Of a DNA stretch of 64,000 bases, positions 24,791-36,439 are shown one piece after another. Both the position numbers and the translations under genes were made by a program. This stretch comes from Maratus speciosus (Eukaryota; Arthropoda; Arachnida; Araneae; Salticidae), in contig OZ010786.1 in NCBI GenBank assembly GCA_963932465.1, positions 271,592,411-271,656,410 on the forward strand, given 5' to 3'. Position 1 is the first letter of the stretch. Each line of letters starts with the position of its first letter. The notes beneath the pieces are model-generated. The model was not told the DNA's origin and did not search any database. It was given only the letters and a program-made list of their open reading frames with translations.

Positions 24791-25010
24791 TAAGCAAAAA
24801 ATTAATTAAACCACAACAGAAAACGATCTCTGCCAATTATTGTTCTTGTACACGGTACTGTAATCGAATTATTTTGTGTATCCCTGTAAATAAAAGATGA
24901 ATGCAACGACACCCGAACTATAATGTGTAGAAGATATTGTGTGGAAATCGGCCAAACAAAAAGTGAAAAAAATTGTATCCCATAAATGTTGAACGATGCA
25001 GAACGATAAA

Positions 25011-25117
25011 GGGCGATCGCAGCGACATCTGGTAGTTCAAACGTACACATTGTATATGGATTCAATTGAGAAAGCGGTTCGGCAAGTGAATAACTAGCTG
25101 ATGTTGCTGCGATCGAT
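25011..25117. repeat. Inverted repeat GATCGCAGC(G/A)ACATC
   Basis: GCGATCGCAGCGACATC (25013-25029) and GATGTTGCTGCGATCG (about 25100-25115) form an imperfect 15-16-bp inverted repeat around about 70 bases. It could be a very small MITE or a hairpin. The 113-codon minus-strand ORF over it has no recognisable domain. Confidence 0.5.
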
Positions 25118-25289
25118 ATTTGTTTTTCAGCATCGCTGAACATTTATGGGATATAATTTTGTAGAACGTTTTAAAGCATTACTGGAATGGTAGATTTCGA
25201 CACTATATCTTCTAAACGCTGTATACGAACTATTAACGCAGTATTTTTAACACACTTTTTTTTTCAATACCGAACATGCCATTGTAAAC

Positions 25290-25440
25290 CTTAATAACAT
25301 ATATAAAATGCATGGTAATCCGACTATATTTTCACAACGTAGAGCACGAAAAGACAGACATACAGACAGACAAACCGAGTTCACAAACACTTTTCCCTTT
25401 TTGGAAGTCTCAAAAATATCATTTTAGGTATTTTAATCGG
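25290..25440. repeat. Dispersed GACAGACATACAGACAGAC repeat
   Basis: This is a second piece of the GACAGACA type seen at 16380-16410, followed by an AAAATATCATTTTAGG tail. Confidence 0.5.
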
Positions 25441-25653
25441 TATTTTATAATGATGTCAATAATATGAAGAGGAGCCCCAAGGCGACAGTTTGTATATCTC
25501 TCAAAATGTGTTGTTACAAAGCGTTGAAAACTTTTTAGTACGGCATATAACTCCTCGAAAACCTAAAACTTTTGCCCATATTTTGTGTTTTGAATGAGAG
25601 CAATAATACTGTAGATGAGTCTTTTGAAAATTATGATCCACTCCCACAAACTA

Positions 25654-26332
25654 CGAGGCGTGTTTTTTTAAGTAAGGGCCGTTTTGGTGTATACAATAAT
25701 AGGTGGCACACGTCCCGCTACGAGTGTTTGCATCGTGTCCCGGCATTCTTTGGGAACATCTGTGCTCAGTTACAGCTATGTAGGTAACCTGTACGTTCTG
25801 TTCTGTGTCTTTAAAATGTTCAAGGTTATCGAATCGCCCACCCCGTGCGAGGTACGGTCAGTGATACGTTTTTTGTCGCAGAGTGATTCAAAATAAATGA
25901 CTTGATATGGTGACAGCGGGAATTTTGCTACGCCATGTTAATGCAAGGCCTCACACCGTAGCTCAAACCCGAGCTTTATTGGACTCTTTTGGCTGGGAAG
26001 TTTTGGACCCGACCTCCCTACAGCTCCGACCTTGAACCGAGCGATTTACATCTTTTCCGCTATCTCAAACATCATCTCGGCGGCAACCAATACAACGATG
26101 ACGAAGACATGAATACAGCCGTGAACTCTTTGATATCGGAGCAGGGGGCAAGTTTCTATGAAGAGAGTATTCAAAATCTAGTTGTAAGGTATGATAAGTG
26201 CCTAAACAAACTTGGCAGCTATGTTGAAAAATAGATAAATATACGTAGAATCTAAAAATAAATTTGGTTTTTAAAATTATTTTTCCTTTGAATTTTATTT
26301 TCAAACGGACCTAACTTAAAAATCACCCCTTG
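25654..26332 (+). mobile_element. Internally deleted mariner element, 679 bp
   Basis: The left end (CGAGGCGTG-T7-AAGTAAGGGCCG from 25654) pairs with the reverse complement of the right end (CAAGGGGTG-AT5-AAGTTAGGTCCG ending 26332), giving about 28-bp TIRs with a few mismatches. TA flanks both sides (25652-25653, 26333-26334). Full mariners are about 1.3 kb. This copy keeps only the first and last parts of the transposase. Confidence 0.85.
25816..26234 (+). pseudogene. mariner transposase, internal deletion
   Basis: ATG at 25816 opens a short N-terminal piece with SPTPCEVRSVIRFL, matching the start of mariner transposases, and stops at about 25896. From about 25915 the coding jumps to the C-terminal half: VNARPHTVAQTR, where the catalytic Asp of the usual DNARPH is replaced by Val; a frameshift at about 26010; then YSSDLEPSDLHLFRYLKHHL and YDKCLNKLGSYVEK. 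The HTH region and first catalytic Asp are lost. Confidence 0.88.
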
Positions 26333-26439
26333 TATAATCTCGAAGTAATGAACTATGAATCAATGCATCTATTACAATTCTGTGTATAAACATGGTTTAT
26401 CTCTTGATCAGTTTTGATGCTCACCACTCTATACACTCT

Positions 26440-27010
26440 ATCAGGGTTGGACAACCCAGCGACCCTGAAAGGATTTCTTGGTGCCCTTTCAAATGTTTCC
26501 TTTTACAAGCTTTGTTAATTATAAAATCCATTAATAAAAAGCTTAAAAATTTTAAATTAATGTTTGCATGTCTTTTATATTTTACGCAGCTTCAAGGTTT
26601 TTGGCTCTTTACCCTACCAAAGTTTTTGAGATGAGCCTCTTTCAGGGAAATGTTATTGTAAATTTTATATGATTTATATTTGATCTGTACTTTATTTTTA
26701 CATGGGCGTGAATATCCCTAGGAGATGTATGTGGATCGTATAAGACATGTGCGTGCCTTTTGAATGTTTCATGTTACTAGTTGATTTTTTAAAAGTTTTT
26801 TTAAACCATATTAATTGTTGCAGACTTTTCTAGGGTTTTGGTCCTTTATCTACAAAATTTTTGTGATAAGCTCCTCTCAAGGAAATGTAATTCTAATTTT
26901 ATATGATCTATATTTTCGCTGCAGTTTATTTTTTTACATGGGCATAGTTATTACTATGAGATGTATGAGCATAGCAAAAGACGAGTATGTGTTGCTAACA
27001 CTACTGAAGT
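26440..27010. repeat. Two to three diverged tandem units of about 240 bp
   Basis: GCAGCTTCAAGGTTTTTGGC...GGGAAATG (26587) and GCAGACTTTTCTAGGGTTTTGG...GGAAATG (26820) head two similar units, both with TTTACATGGGC and GAGATGTATG. A partial earlier unit (CCTTTCAAATGTTTCC) begins near 26480. ORFs here follow the repeat. Confidence 0.65.
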
Positions 27011-27462
27011 GAGGTAACATCGTATGCTTTGAATGACGCCCTTTATTGTTTGCCAAGAGCTGAAGTGTGCCCCTGATTAGTGAAAGGTTGGACAGTGGCT
27101 GGCCTGCTCAGTAATGTCGCAGTGTCAGACATGTTTTTATAGTGATCTCGCATTACCAAGGATAAATTGAAGAAATGAACTGATGCCTCTATAGCTGCTG
27201 TGTAAGCTACTAGAAGAGTCCTCAGTATCTAGTATAAACATATTTGTGCTATAAAATTACGTTTCGGGTGATGTGCAGATCAGTACATCTGACAAAAACG
27301 TCTGCTAAAATTTATTTTGGACTACTTGGCTTGAAATGCTAAGTCCTGTTTCCAAATAAATACTGTTTGTACCTGAGTAGAGTATTTCATCATAGAAGTA
27401 GGATATAAGTAACATTTTTCATATGTCACGATGCACTTATTTAAAATCTACTAGTTTAAAAG
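27010..27462. other. No recognisable gene
   Basis: Short stretch between the tandem repeat and the hAT-like element. No coding or repeat feature identified. Confidence 0.5.
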
Positions 27463-27470
27463 GTGAATAT

Positions 27471-29769
27471 TAGGGCGTATCGAAAAAATCGAAATTTCTT
27501 AAATCTTTCTGCGGTAGTGTGGAAACGTTGTGAACTCTCCCTTCATTAAAAAGTTTGCGGAATCTTAAAACAGTGGGTTGATATCTTTTGTCGCCTCAGT
27601 GGGTCGAAATTCCGGAAATTGGACAAAAAATGATAAAAATACAAAACATAAGAAATGATCACAGATTTCGTTGATCAGTTTAGGGTAGCGCTTAAAAGTT
27701 ACTATGTTTTAACAAAAACAACCATATTTTTTCTTACAATTATAGATTAATATCTTCTTTTGCCTTATCGATATCAAATTTTGGAAAATAAAGGAAAAGA
27801 TTTAAATAAATACAAGTCACACTTACCTCAGTTTAATGGGAACATAAATATTTTTTTTACATTTCGAACATACAAATGACAAAAGCATTAATGCTTTTAA
27901 TCATTTTTGGTCACAAATTTTGACATGTGTTTTCTGGATTCTAGTGCCGCTCTAATAAATCTATCCCTGTTCTGCGGCCCAATTGTTTTTCCGGAGGCTG
28001 CAGTAAACAGTTTCAAAATCCGCTCAACTATTTGTGTGTGTGAAGGAAATATAATAAAGTCGCAGCAGTCCATTGGCATACCGTCCAGTATCATCTTCAG
28101 AAGTTTTTGAGAACTGATAACTTTTAGAACTCAGGGCGATGTAACATAAAAAGCTTACCAGTCAATGAGATGCACATAGTCTGTAACTCCAAAGTTAACA
28201 GCATGATAACGGAAATGCAAACACAATTTCCATCTGAACTAATTTTCCTTACCTTGGAAATCCGCCAAGCTGCAGGAGTCCTAATATGGCAGCTCTTATC
28301 ATTTAACATGGTCAATAGCATGTTTTCTTGAGCCGCAAATTAAGCGTTGCGAGAAATAACTGGATCTATTTTGTCACGATACTTCTTAGGAAAGTACCGA
28401 GATGAGCTGATGAAATACCACAGGATTTTAGCACCGTCCTTTATAGAATGATGGATCTTAATTCGGAACCATGAGGTTGCATAGACTCTTAGAATGAAAG
28501 CAACCAATGTTAGCAACTCATTTGATGAGGCTGATGTAGATATATATAACCTCAGTATTCGATTGACAGTTGTTAGCCAGCGAGCCATATCCAACGTTCG
28601 CCGTTCCCGGTTCGCTAGGTCTGAACAACAAACGACAGAATTAATGGCGGTGCAAATGTCTAACAAACATTTCTGATCTGAACTGAAGGTGGTAGTATCA
28701 ATATCTGGCAATTCGCATTCAATACTATTAAAAGCCACAATTGAAAGCTTTTTGCATTCTTCGATCTTTCCTCCGGTGTCAGGTGTAGGGCCAGATGACA
28801 CAAATATGTATCATAATGGCAACTCATTGACATGAAGTAAGCAGATAATCCATTGCACTGAAGTTCCAATTCAAGTCTGCGAATCACACCATTAGACACT
28901 CATGTGTTCACTACAGTTCCGTCACACCCGGGAACAATAACTTTGCTAAAATCATCCAATAAAGCACTTGTAACATATTCGTAAATTCTATTAGATGTAT
29001 CAAGACTAGATCCACTTACAGATGTAGCATGTCCCATGTACGGAGAACCAGGTTTCCATACAATACAGTAATATGCTTCTACAATAAGTTCTTTGGAACT
29101 GTTTGTCCTCAAATTGTTTCTGATGTTAAAGTTTTGTAATACCTTTCATCAAAATAAAGGCCAGATAAAGTGGAACGAATTTCATTTGATTTTGAGAGCA
29201 ATTTTTTGTAAATTCTCGATTTTCCCCTCCATATTGTACTGTTGTCTGTGACGAGGCCGGTATCTGATTCCGATATTAAACCCAGATCTTGCACAACATT
29301 CGATGCAATAGCAGCCGTGGCTCTAATGGATACACCATACCTTCCAAAAATAGGGATGTTCCACTTTTTGGCAGAGCGCCAAACCTAGTCTCTCAGAATT
29401 GTGCATTCTGCAAGCAGTAAATAGTTATCCAGAAAAGTACCAAAATGCATCAAAATTTCCGAAATTCGATGCTGATGGGGTGACAGAAGATAGTAACCTA
29501 TAATTCTAAAACATTTTTGTTTGTTGTGGTTGTAACATAGTCACTTTCAAACACTACCCCAAACCGATCAACGAAATCTGTGATCATTTATTCATTTTTG
29601 TATTTTTATCATTTTTTGTCCAATTTCCGGAATTTTGGTCCACTGAGGAGACAGAAGATATTAACCCACTGTTTTAAGATTCCGCAAACTTTCCAATGAA
29701 GGGCGTTCACAACTTTTCCTCACTACCCCAAAAAGATTTAAGAAATTTCGATTTTTTCGATACGCTCTA
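27471..29769 (-). mobile_element. hAT-like transposon, about 300-bp TIRs, 8-bp TSD
   Basis: The left end TAGGGCGTATCGAAAAAATC (27471) is mirrored by the right end (...CGATACGCTCTA, ending 29769). The outer 220 bp of the arms match well, and similarity can be followed to about 310 bp. Each arm contains two diverged copies of a module with AATATCTTCTGTC and TTCCGGAAATTGGAC-like words. GTGAATAT flanks both sides (27463-27470, 29770-29777), a perfect 8-bp TSD as made by hAT (and P) elements. The only coding content is one broken minus-strand gene, so that gene is the candidate transposase. Confidence 0.88.
27890..29385 (-). pseudogene. Transposase-like protein of an unnamed family, broken
   Basis: On the minus strand the pieces follow in order: IPIFGRYGVSIRATAAIASNV and LVTDNSTIWRGK (about 29385-29110); FSKVIVPGCDGTVVNT (to 28912); GVIRRLELEL, then after a frameshift C-LLHVNELPL; KKLSIVAFNSIECELPDID and ARWLTTVNRILRLYIS (28801-28340); ENMLLTMLNDKSCHIR; and finally IIFPSHTQIVERILKL with RFIRAALESRKHM (28094-27897). 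I recall this block order from widespread arthropod and cnidarian hypothetical proteins. The GCDGT motif, the C-x2-H before NELPL and a late E in VER would fit a hAT-type RNase-H fold; that assignment is inference. At least one stop and two frameshifts inactivate it. Confidence 0.65.
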
Positions 29770-29777
29770 GTGAATAT

Positions 29778-30668
29778 ATTTTCTTATTATCATCCAAAAC
29801 ATATCATTAATTTATCACTTTGACAATTAAATTTTCATGCTTTAAAAAAAATATGCATAGTATATATTGATAAATAAAATTATGAAAATTAAGGAATTAT
29901 TGTTAGTATGTTTTATGTATTTCAAACTTATCTAATTAAGTTTAATTTATGATGTTATTGGATGTTTAAAACGTTTGTAAAGAGTAGAAACACTTTATAA
30001 AAAAAGAAAATCTTTAAATTAAATGGTTAAGTTTCTACGATTTTCATTATTCATTTCAACTAAATTAACCACTGTAATAAATTATTTTCTAGTATTCAAG
30101 TATTTTGGAGAAACGATTAATAGTTACCTTCAAGATTTCCAGCAGCATTCATTTTTTAAAGAATATTTATTCCGGATTAAATTTTCTTTTCAATTTTCTA
30201 GCATAAAATAATTTTGCATTCGCTCTAACAGACAGATAATAGAGTTCAATCGAGAATTTTTTTTTTTTTTTTTGCTGTTCGAGAAATTTTTTTCTCGTTC
30301 CCAAGTTTTCATTGACAAACTCAAACTATTGTTGATTGCTTAAAATTCATTATTTTCCTAAATTGTAAACAATTATCACATTTCAAAAATCTGTCAATTC
30401 AAAAAGAAATAGAAATATTTCGGCATCTAACACTTTTAACGAGTAAAATATTTATCACAAGCATTTGAGAAAAAAATTATTATTGTTTAACGATTTTGTG
30501 GTCAATTCAAATTTAAGATAATCGTTAAAATTAAACATAATGCTTAAAAAAATTTAACGATTTACATACATGAAGCTTAGTTTTCTATTTCTAATTCCCA
30601 TTTGTAGATTTTTATGAGCTGTACTTAAAGTACTTTATATGGTGTCCCAAAAAGATTGAAACGCTTTT

Positions 30669-30708
<40 letters not shown>

Positions 30709-31600
30709 TGTGTTTAAAATGAGGTAAAAAATAAAACTATGTCGATGGCAGAGTCTTGCCATTTATTTTGAAAAGTTTACACTTTTTGTTATTTTTTCCA
30801 GTCCCACGGGACTGTAAGTTATATTTAGAAAACGTTTATCCGTGCTCTGACAAGAACAATAGTAAAATCTTTCAATCATTTACGACTAATATTTATCGAG
30901 TTACGATGCTTGGAATTTTATGACAATTCGGAGCTTTCCAACATTAAACAATCCCTGGCAGCTCGGACTACAGGCACAAGTAAATTTTGAAGTTAAGTAC
31001 TAATCTCAACAACAAAAACTAAATCGTGATAAGAGATAAATCCACTTTAAATATTTTATTTGGCAGCTTTTGAAGAGTTTCAATTTCAATTTTATATAAG
31101 AGCTGGTTTTATCAGAATCATGTTAAGGCGGTATTAAAAAAATACTTTTCCATGCTCAACAACTCGCAATTTTCTGACACATTTTCAGGTTAATTTTTAA
31201 AAGAGAAAACATGAAACGTGCTGACACCTTTTTTGAAGAGATTAATAAGAGACCTGTTTTTTTTAATTTTCATTCAATGAATTAGAACTTGATTTATAAA
31301 CATTTATTTTCCCAGTAGGATAATAGTTTTCGTTTCCAAAACAATCGCTTCGCGAAATTCGGTTCAAAATGCCCACTTTGACATCATTTTTTAAAAAATA
31401 TATTCTGCCTCTGTCAAAAAATAGACTAGTATGGTAAATTATATAGTTTCTGAATAAGGGAACCCACCAATTGGATGCATTTAAAAGCAAAAATGAATTT
31501 AAAAATGAGTCAGAAAATAAGCAGTTTGGATTTGAGTAAACTCTTCATACGATCATTTTTTCATCAACCGCTATGTATTTTTTATTTGTTTTTGCTGAAA
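29778..31600. other. No recognisable gene; long poly-T tract
   Basis: AT-rich DNA with homopolymer T runs at about 30260-30273 and 30668-30706. The phrase GGTGTCCCAAAAAGATTGAAACGC (30640) precedes the longer run and may be the edge of a retroposed or Tc1-like piece. No coding content identified. Confidence 0.5.
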
Positions 31601-32070
31601 AAAATGGTCTCTTCAAAATCTTGTCAATAAAAAAGTTGTAGATAATATTAAGAAGATATATAATAAATACATGTGGATTTCATAACTTGTGAATTGACGA
31701 AGTTATGGATTTCTTTCTTCTTCAACCACCCCCCATCCCCTTTTTGTTTTGGTTTTTAATTATTTTTACGGTACTGATTGGTCCTATCAAAAACTTGTCA
31801 ATATAAAAGTTGTAGATAATATTAGGAAGATTTATAATAAATTTAATTTGATTTGATATCTTGAGAATTCACTATTTTTTTTCTCTCCAAAACGCCATTT
31901 TTTGCGCCACTTGAACCGATTTTTAATTTTATCAAAAATCTGTCATACATAAAACTTTTTGCCTTTTTTTAGAAGTAATAATAACAATAAACTGATTGTA
32001 TATGTATTATAATTTAGAAGTTATGGTTTTTTTCGGTTTTTACAAAACCCCTCCCTATTTCTTGCCCCTT
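31600..32070. repeat. Three diverged tandem units of about 160 bp
   Basis: TCAAAA-CTTGTCAATA-AAAAGTTG followed by TAGATAATATTA(A/G)GAAGAT recurs near 31613 and 31786, with a weaker third unit from about 31927. Each ends with a C-rich phrase (CCCCCCATCCCC; CGCCATTTTTTGCGCC; CCCCTCCCTATTTC). Confidence 0.6.
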
Positions 32071-33820
32071 GGTCCGATTTTGCCCATTAACTAATTTGAC
32101 CGAGATTTTATGCCCCTTGATTTTATGTATAAGTTTGGAAGAGATTTGTGCAGAATTATGGAAGTTATCGTGTCCATAAGAAAGTGATATATATGTTAGA
32201 TTATTCTTACATTGGAAGATTTTTCTAGTTCAAATGAAGTAATTGGCTGCCATGATACTAGTAGTGGATCACGTCTAGCAGTAACAGAGTAGTGTAAGTT
32301 GTCAGAACAGGTAAAGTCGTTCCTGTCGTACTAGTATAAAGAAAACTAGAATTATGTCTTGTTAAAGGTTACGACATTGGCGTTATATGATGATTCGGAA
32401 GTTGATTCTGTCAACGAGTGAAGGCCATGGAATACATTTATCCGTGGATGTTTGTCCGGAAATCATTGAGACAAAATGTAAAGTCATCTCAGCATTTTAT
32501 TTTAACATCTTTCGGCAGCGTAGCTTCCACCAAGATATTTGGCCATCGCTTCATAGTAGTAATTTAGGGATAAACAAAATTATAGATAATAGAATACATG
32601 GATGGTGACCAGAGGGTGGTATGAAAAATGGAAATACGACTAAAATCTGCGGAAACACAGCGACCATCGGCTTTTTGTGCGTCAAGGGTAGTAATACAAA
32701 TATGACGTAGGTCGCGCTCTCAACCAATTAATTATTAAGAATACCATGCAATGAAAAGAGTGCTGACAGAGCGAGTGGATGAATTTGAAGGTAAAAATGA
32801 TAACCTTGGAAAGTAAAATTCTCGGAAGGGAAGGTAAAACGGTTGGTAAAAGAGCATTCTAAAAGAAAAAAGAGCGGAAATGGAACATTTAATTTAAGGA
32901 TACTAAAAGCGTAATATTTAAGTACTTTAGACAAGTGAGACATTAACCACTATAGAATATCACAAATCATCATCATTTTTTAATAAAACTTATAAATTGA
33001 GTACCAATATATATAGATAGATAGATAGACAGATAAATAAAGTTTTTTACTGAGGTTGGTTTTGGGTTCTAGAGGTCATGATCGGTGTAGATCTGCAAAT
33101 GTTTTTCAGAAATTCTAACATAGGGGGTAATGCAATATGTAGTATTGCATACGAAATCAACGTATTAATCGTCTGTTCGTTTTTATCGCTGGGAAGCTCT
33201 AAAACATACGTATAATTTACATGTAAAAATGTAAAGCGCGCTTCAAGATTTTTGTAATACCCTGTAAAGTTTTGAATTACTCATTAACAGAAAATAAAAC
33301 AATTGCTTAAAAATTCTTTGACTACTCGATGCTGTAGAAGCGTCAACAGTTTGTTGGAATGAAGCAAAAGAAAGACAAAAGACGCAAGAATATTTTTTGG
33401 AGGTGTGCTACTGTAGCTCCTGTTGAATTCGAATAATTTTTGTAGATGTCTGGAAAACGTAATTAGCATTTTATTTTCAAACGCAAATAACTAGTAGATT
33501 AGACAACATTCAAGCAACGAATTTTATAAAAATAAAATTTGAAATACATTTACAACACAGTGTCTTTTTTCTCCATTTAAAACATTCTCTTTGATAGCCT
33601 TGCTTTTAAGTAACTCATTAGACTGTTTGTATCTTTTGATGGCTTTCTTAACCCTCTGATCTTACAGCAAACATACAAAAAAATTTTCTCTGCAATGTTT
33701 AAACAACTCTAAAAAAATGATTTTTTTTAAACGTAATGTAAAAAAAATTATTTAAAAGAATTAATCATTATTGAGTGTTTTAAAACTGCATTATATCTGT
33801 AGAATTTTATTAATTTAAAT
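32070..33820. other. No recognisable gene; GATA microsatellite
   Basis: Includes a short TAGATAGATAGATAGACAGA run at about 33012-33040. Small ORFs (for example 32387-32608) lack recognisable domains. Confidence 0.5.
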
Positions 33821-33823
33821 AAC

Positions 33824-34050
33824 TAGGGGGGGCTCTGCCCACCTGCTTGCTACGCTCACCAATCCCCCGCGTAATCACTTCACGATTCCATTCGGTATCG
33901 CGAAGCAATCACTATTTTCTAACCAAACCGATACGTAATTCTTTCGCGTTTCAATTCTGGATCGCTTCGCGTGGATGCATTCACTTTTTAGATTCCACTT
34001 GGTAAAAACGCGCTCTTCACCAACTCATTAAAATTTTATTCCCTTATCTC
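33824..34050. other. GC-rich block GGGGGCTCTGCCC / GCTACGCTC
   Basis: A GGGGGGCTCTGCCC hairpin, CTTGCTACGCTCACC and repeated TCGCGAAGCAATCAC/TCGCTTCGCGTGGATG phrases contrast with the AT-rich surroundings. I associate this kind of phrase with dispersed transposon ends in invertebrates but cannot name the family. Confidence 0.4.
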
Positions 34051-34264
34051 CAAGCACATAATCATTAGAGCTTACAGAGTTTTTATAATTATAAGAATTA
34101 TTAAATATAAAATTATAGATATAGTGTTACGAATATTATAAACAGTTAGTGTTTGTGCTTAAAAATAATGTAAATTATTCAATTAAGCTCTATTCATAAG
34201 CTAATATTCGTTTTTGTTACATTGAAATATCTCAATTTGTCGATTTTCTGCAAGCAAGTAAACC

Positions 34265-34420
34265 CTATTGGATTTCAATGGGAGGCTATGGAAATTTGGC
34301 GAAATACTGGAAATATCGCCAAGTTGTCTTCACTTTTGGCGACTAATTTTTGTCGCCAAATTTGGCGATATATCGCCAGGTTGGCGACAAACTTGGCGAC
34401 GTTTGGTGACAGAGCAGCCC
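34265..34420. repeat. Cluster of TTGGCGA / TCGCCAA words
   Basis: About ten copies of TTGGCGA or its reverse complement occur in 150 bases (e.g. TTTGTCGCCAAATTTGGCGA at 34349). Direct and inverted copies alternate. The same word dominates the MITE cluster at 57300-61230, so this is probably one more relative. The ORFs across it arise from the repeated word. Confidence 0.7.
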
Positions 34421-34585
34421 CTCCTTGGTAACCCCCTTATTGCGTCAGAAAGCTATGACCAATCAAGTGCGTTTCGCGGTATCTACGAAGATTTTCATTG
34501 GTCCATTTCCAAATCGTTACTTGTTTATATATAGAAGGATGATTCTGTTGCAGTAACTCCTATAGCTTATTGAATGGCTATAATA

Positions 34586-35140
34586 GTCCGGAAGCTGGTG
34601 ACATCAAAAGTCGCGGAATTAAAAAAAAAATATGTAAATCGACAGTAAAAAGTCCTACGAGAAAAAGGATCTAGGTATGACTAGGTTTGACATGACGAAA
34701 ATAAGCTTAATTAAATTAATAATTATTTAAAAGCTAAACTGTTTTCCAGTCATCGCGGATATTACCACTCTTAGAGCATTTTATAGAAAGTTTTGTGCTC
34801 TTTTAGAAAAAAATTGTATGACAAACTTTATTCTTCCGAAAAAGATGTTATACCAATTTTAAGGAGGCAGACGGTGATAAAAATACACATTTATTTTACT
34901 TTGAATATTTACCAGTAGCTACTTTATTTCGCATCTGGACGCTGGTCAAATGTAGACTTTTCGTAAAAACACTAATTCATTACAGCTTTTTAATAATTAT
35001 TAATTTAAGTAAGCTTGTTTTTGCATGTCAAACCCAGTCATACCTACCTTATTTTGTTTGTCTGACTTTTTACTGCCGATTTCCATAATTTTTTCTCAAT
35101 TCCACGATGACGGGACTTTTGTTGTCACCAGCTTCCGGAC
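34586..35140. mobile_element. Foldback MITE, 555 bp, arms about 157 bp
   Basis: GTCCGGAAGCTGGTGACA (34586) and its inverse ending 35140 begin two arms. These can be followed inward through GTAAAAAGTC, GGTATGACT(A/G)GGTTTGACATG and AATTAATAATTATT to AAAAGCT (left arm to about 34742, right arm from about 34984). The flanks end and start with AATA, a possible 4-bp target duplication. There is no coding content in the 240-base loop. Confidence 0.85.
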
Positions 35141-35559
35141 AATAACAATTCACGCCGCTGAGAAGGTTAATCATTAAAGACTATAAAATCTTCATTGTTC
35201 AGTCCCTTAGTTCCTATAATAACATACCTTTTGTCCTACATTCAGCTGTATTTTCAAGTCCACGAACATAATTTCACAAATGTTTCTTCAAGTGCTTTTT
35301 GAATCATAAAGGTGGCTATAAAAGTTTGTTTATCTGACGGATCTGAAGAATGTCATACCAACCCAATTTTAGAAGCTGACCACTCTAATAATTCAATTTC
35401 TTTAAAAATTGAGCTATTCAAATTTAGTGAAGCATATGTTTTTTTAAGACGCATCACAAATCTCATGAATTTGACTTTTTATCTTATCTGCAGACAAGAA
35501 AACCTAGTACTTTTTTATTTGAGAAATTGTCTTTAAGACATTCCGAAATTTCCACCATT

Positions 35560-36290
35560 TAGTAAATTCTTCACTAATGGCCTCAATAATCAACCCAGGT
35601 TCTAAAAAATGTTCATAAACCTTGCAAGTATCTCCATAAAACTAATACTGGGTGACAGCAAGCTTAATGGATCAAAAACCCTTGCAACTTCTAACAAGAA
35701 ATTTCCTTTTGTATATCTGTTCTTTTCTTTATGATATAAAGCTCTGAAATAAAAGCAATCACTCTTTAAATTCTTTTGAACTCATAAAATTTATTTCCCA
35801 GCATAATTATTCAATAACAATGAATCTGTACTTTCCCTATATTCTTCCGAAATCCTTCTCAAAACACCATATGCATTATAGAATCGTTTTCGGAAAAAGG
35901 CTACCTCGTTCAATTAATAAAATCAATTGGTTAATTAATTCCAAGTCTTCCTACATATTATAACCCCTAAATAGAAAACCCATTAAAATCTTTCAGCACA
36001 GCTGTAGATACCAATGAAAAATCAGTCTTCTCATTCAAGACAAGCTAATGAAATGTTCTAGTAGAGACAAACGCCGTTTTTAAAAGATTTTTGTTGGACG
36101 ATATTCCTTTATAAGATCTTGCGAGCTCTCTCGTCAAAGAATCGTCATAAAATCTCTATGTAGTGGATTAATTGTAAACTATTCAAACTTTTTCTCTATA
36201 ACTGCACGTATAACAATAGGCAAAGTTATAAATCTTAACACAATTGGGAAAGTAAAACCTGTTGTATGCTTCGTCCAACCATAAGAATAT
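35560..36290 (-). pseudogene. BEL/Pao RT C-terminal part and A17-type linker
   Basis: From 36290 down the minus strand: VGRSIQQ; then a diverged RT stretch with FVSTRTFH and LVSTAVLKDF where the YVDD box should follow but is lost; then NRYTKGNFLLEVARVFDPLSLLSPSI (35710-35620). The last matches the IFDPLGLL-P box at the start of the RT-RNase H linker (Pfam Peptidase_A17). A possible RNase H DAS box lies near 35420. Confidence 0.7.
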
Positions 36291-36439
36291 AAAATATATT
36301 ACAATTCATCAGACATACAAGTAAAATTACATAAATACATTTAATACAATTAAAAAGCAAACGTTTCAAGCTAAATTTTAGCCCCTCATCAGTGCAACAA
36401 AACATTCAAATGACAGAAAACTATATATCATGTTTACAG

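Noticed and set aside
24802..25143. 113-codon minus-strand ORF as a gene
   Set aside because: No recognisable domain, overlaps a small inverted repeat and borders a dispersed repeat. Open by chance in AT-rich DNA.
34268..34534. ORFs of 69 and 88 codons
   Set aside because: They are translations of repeated TTGGCGA words.
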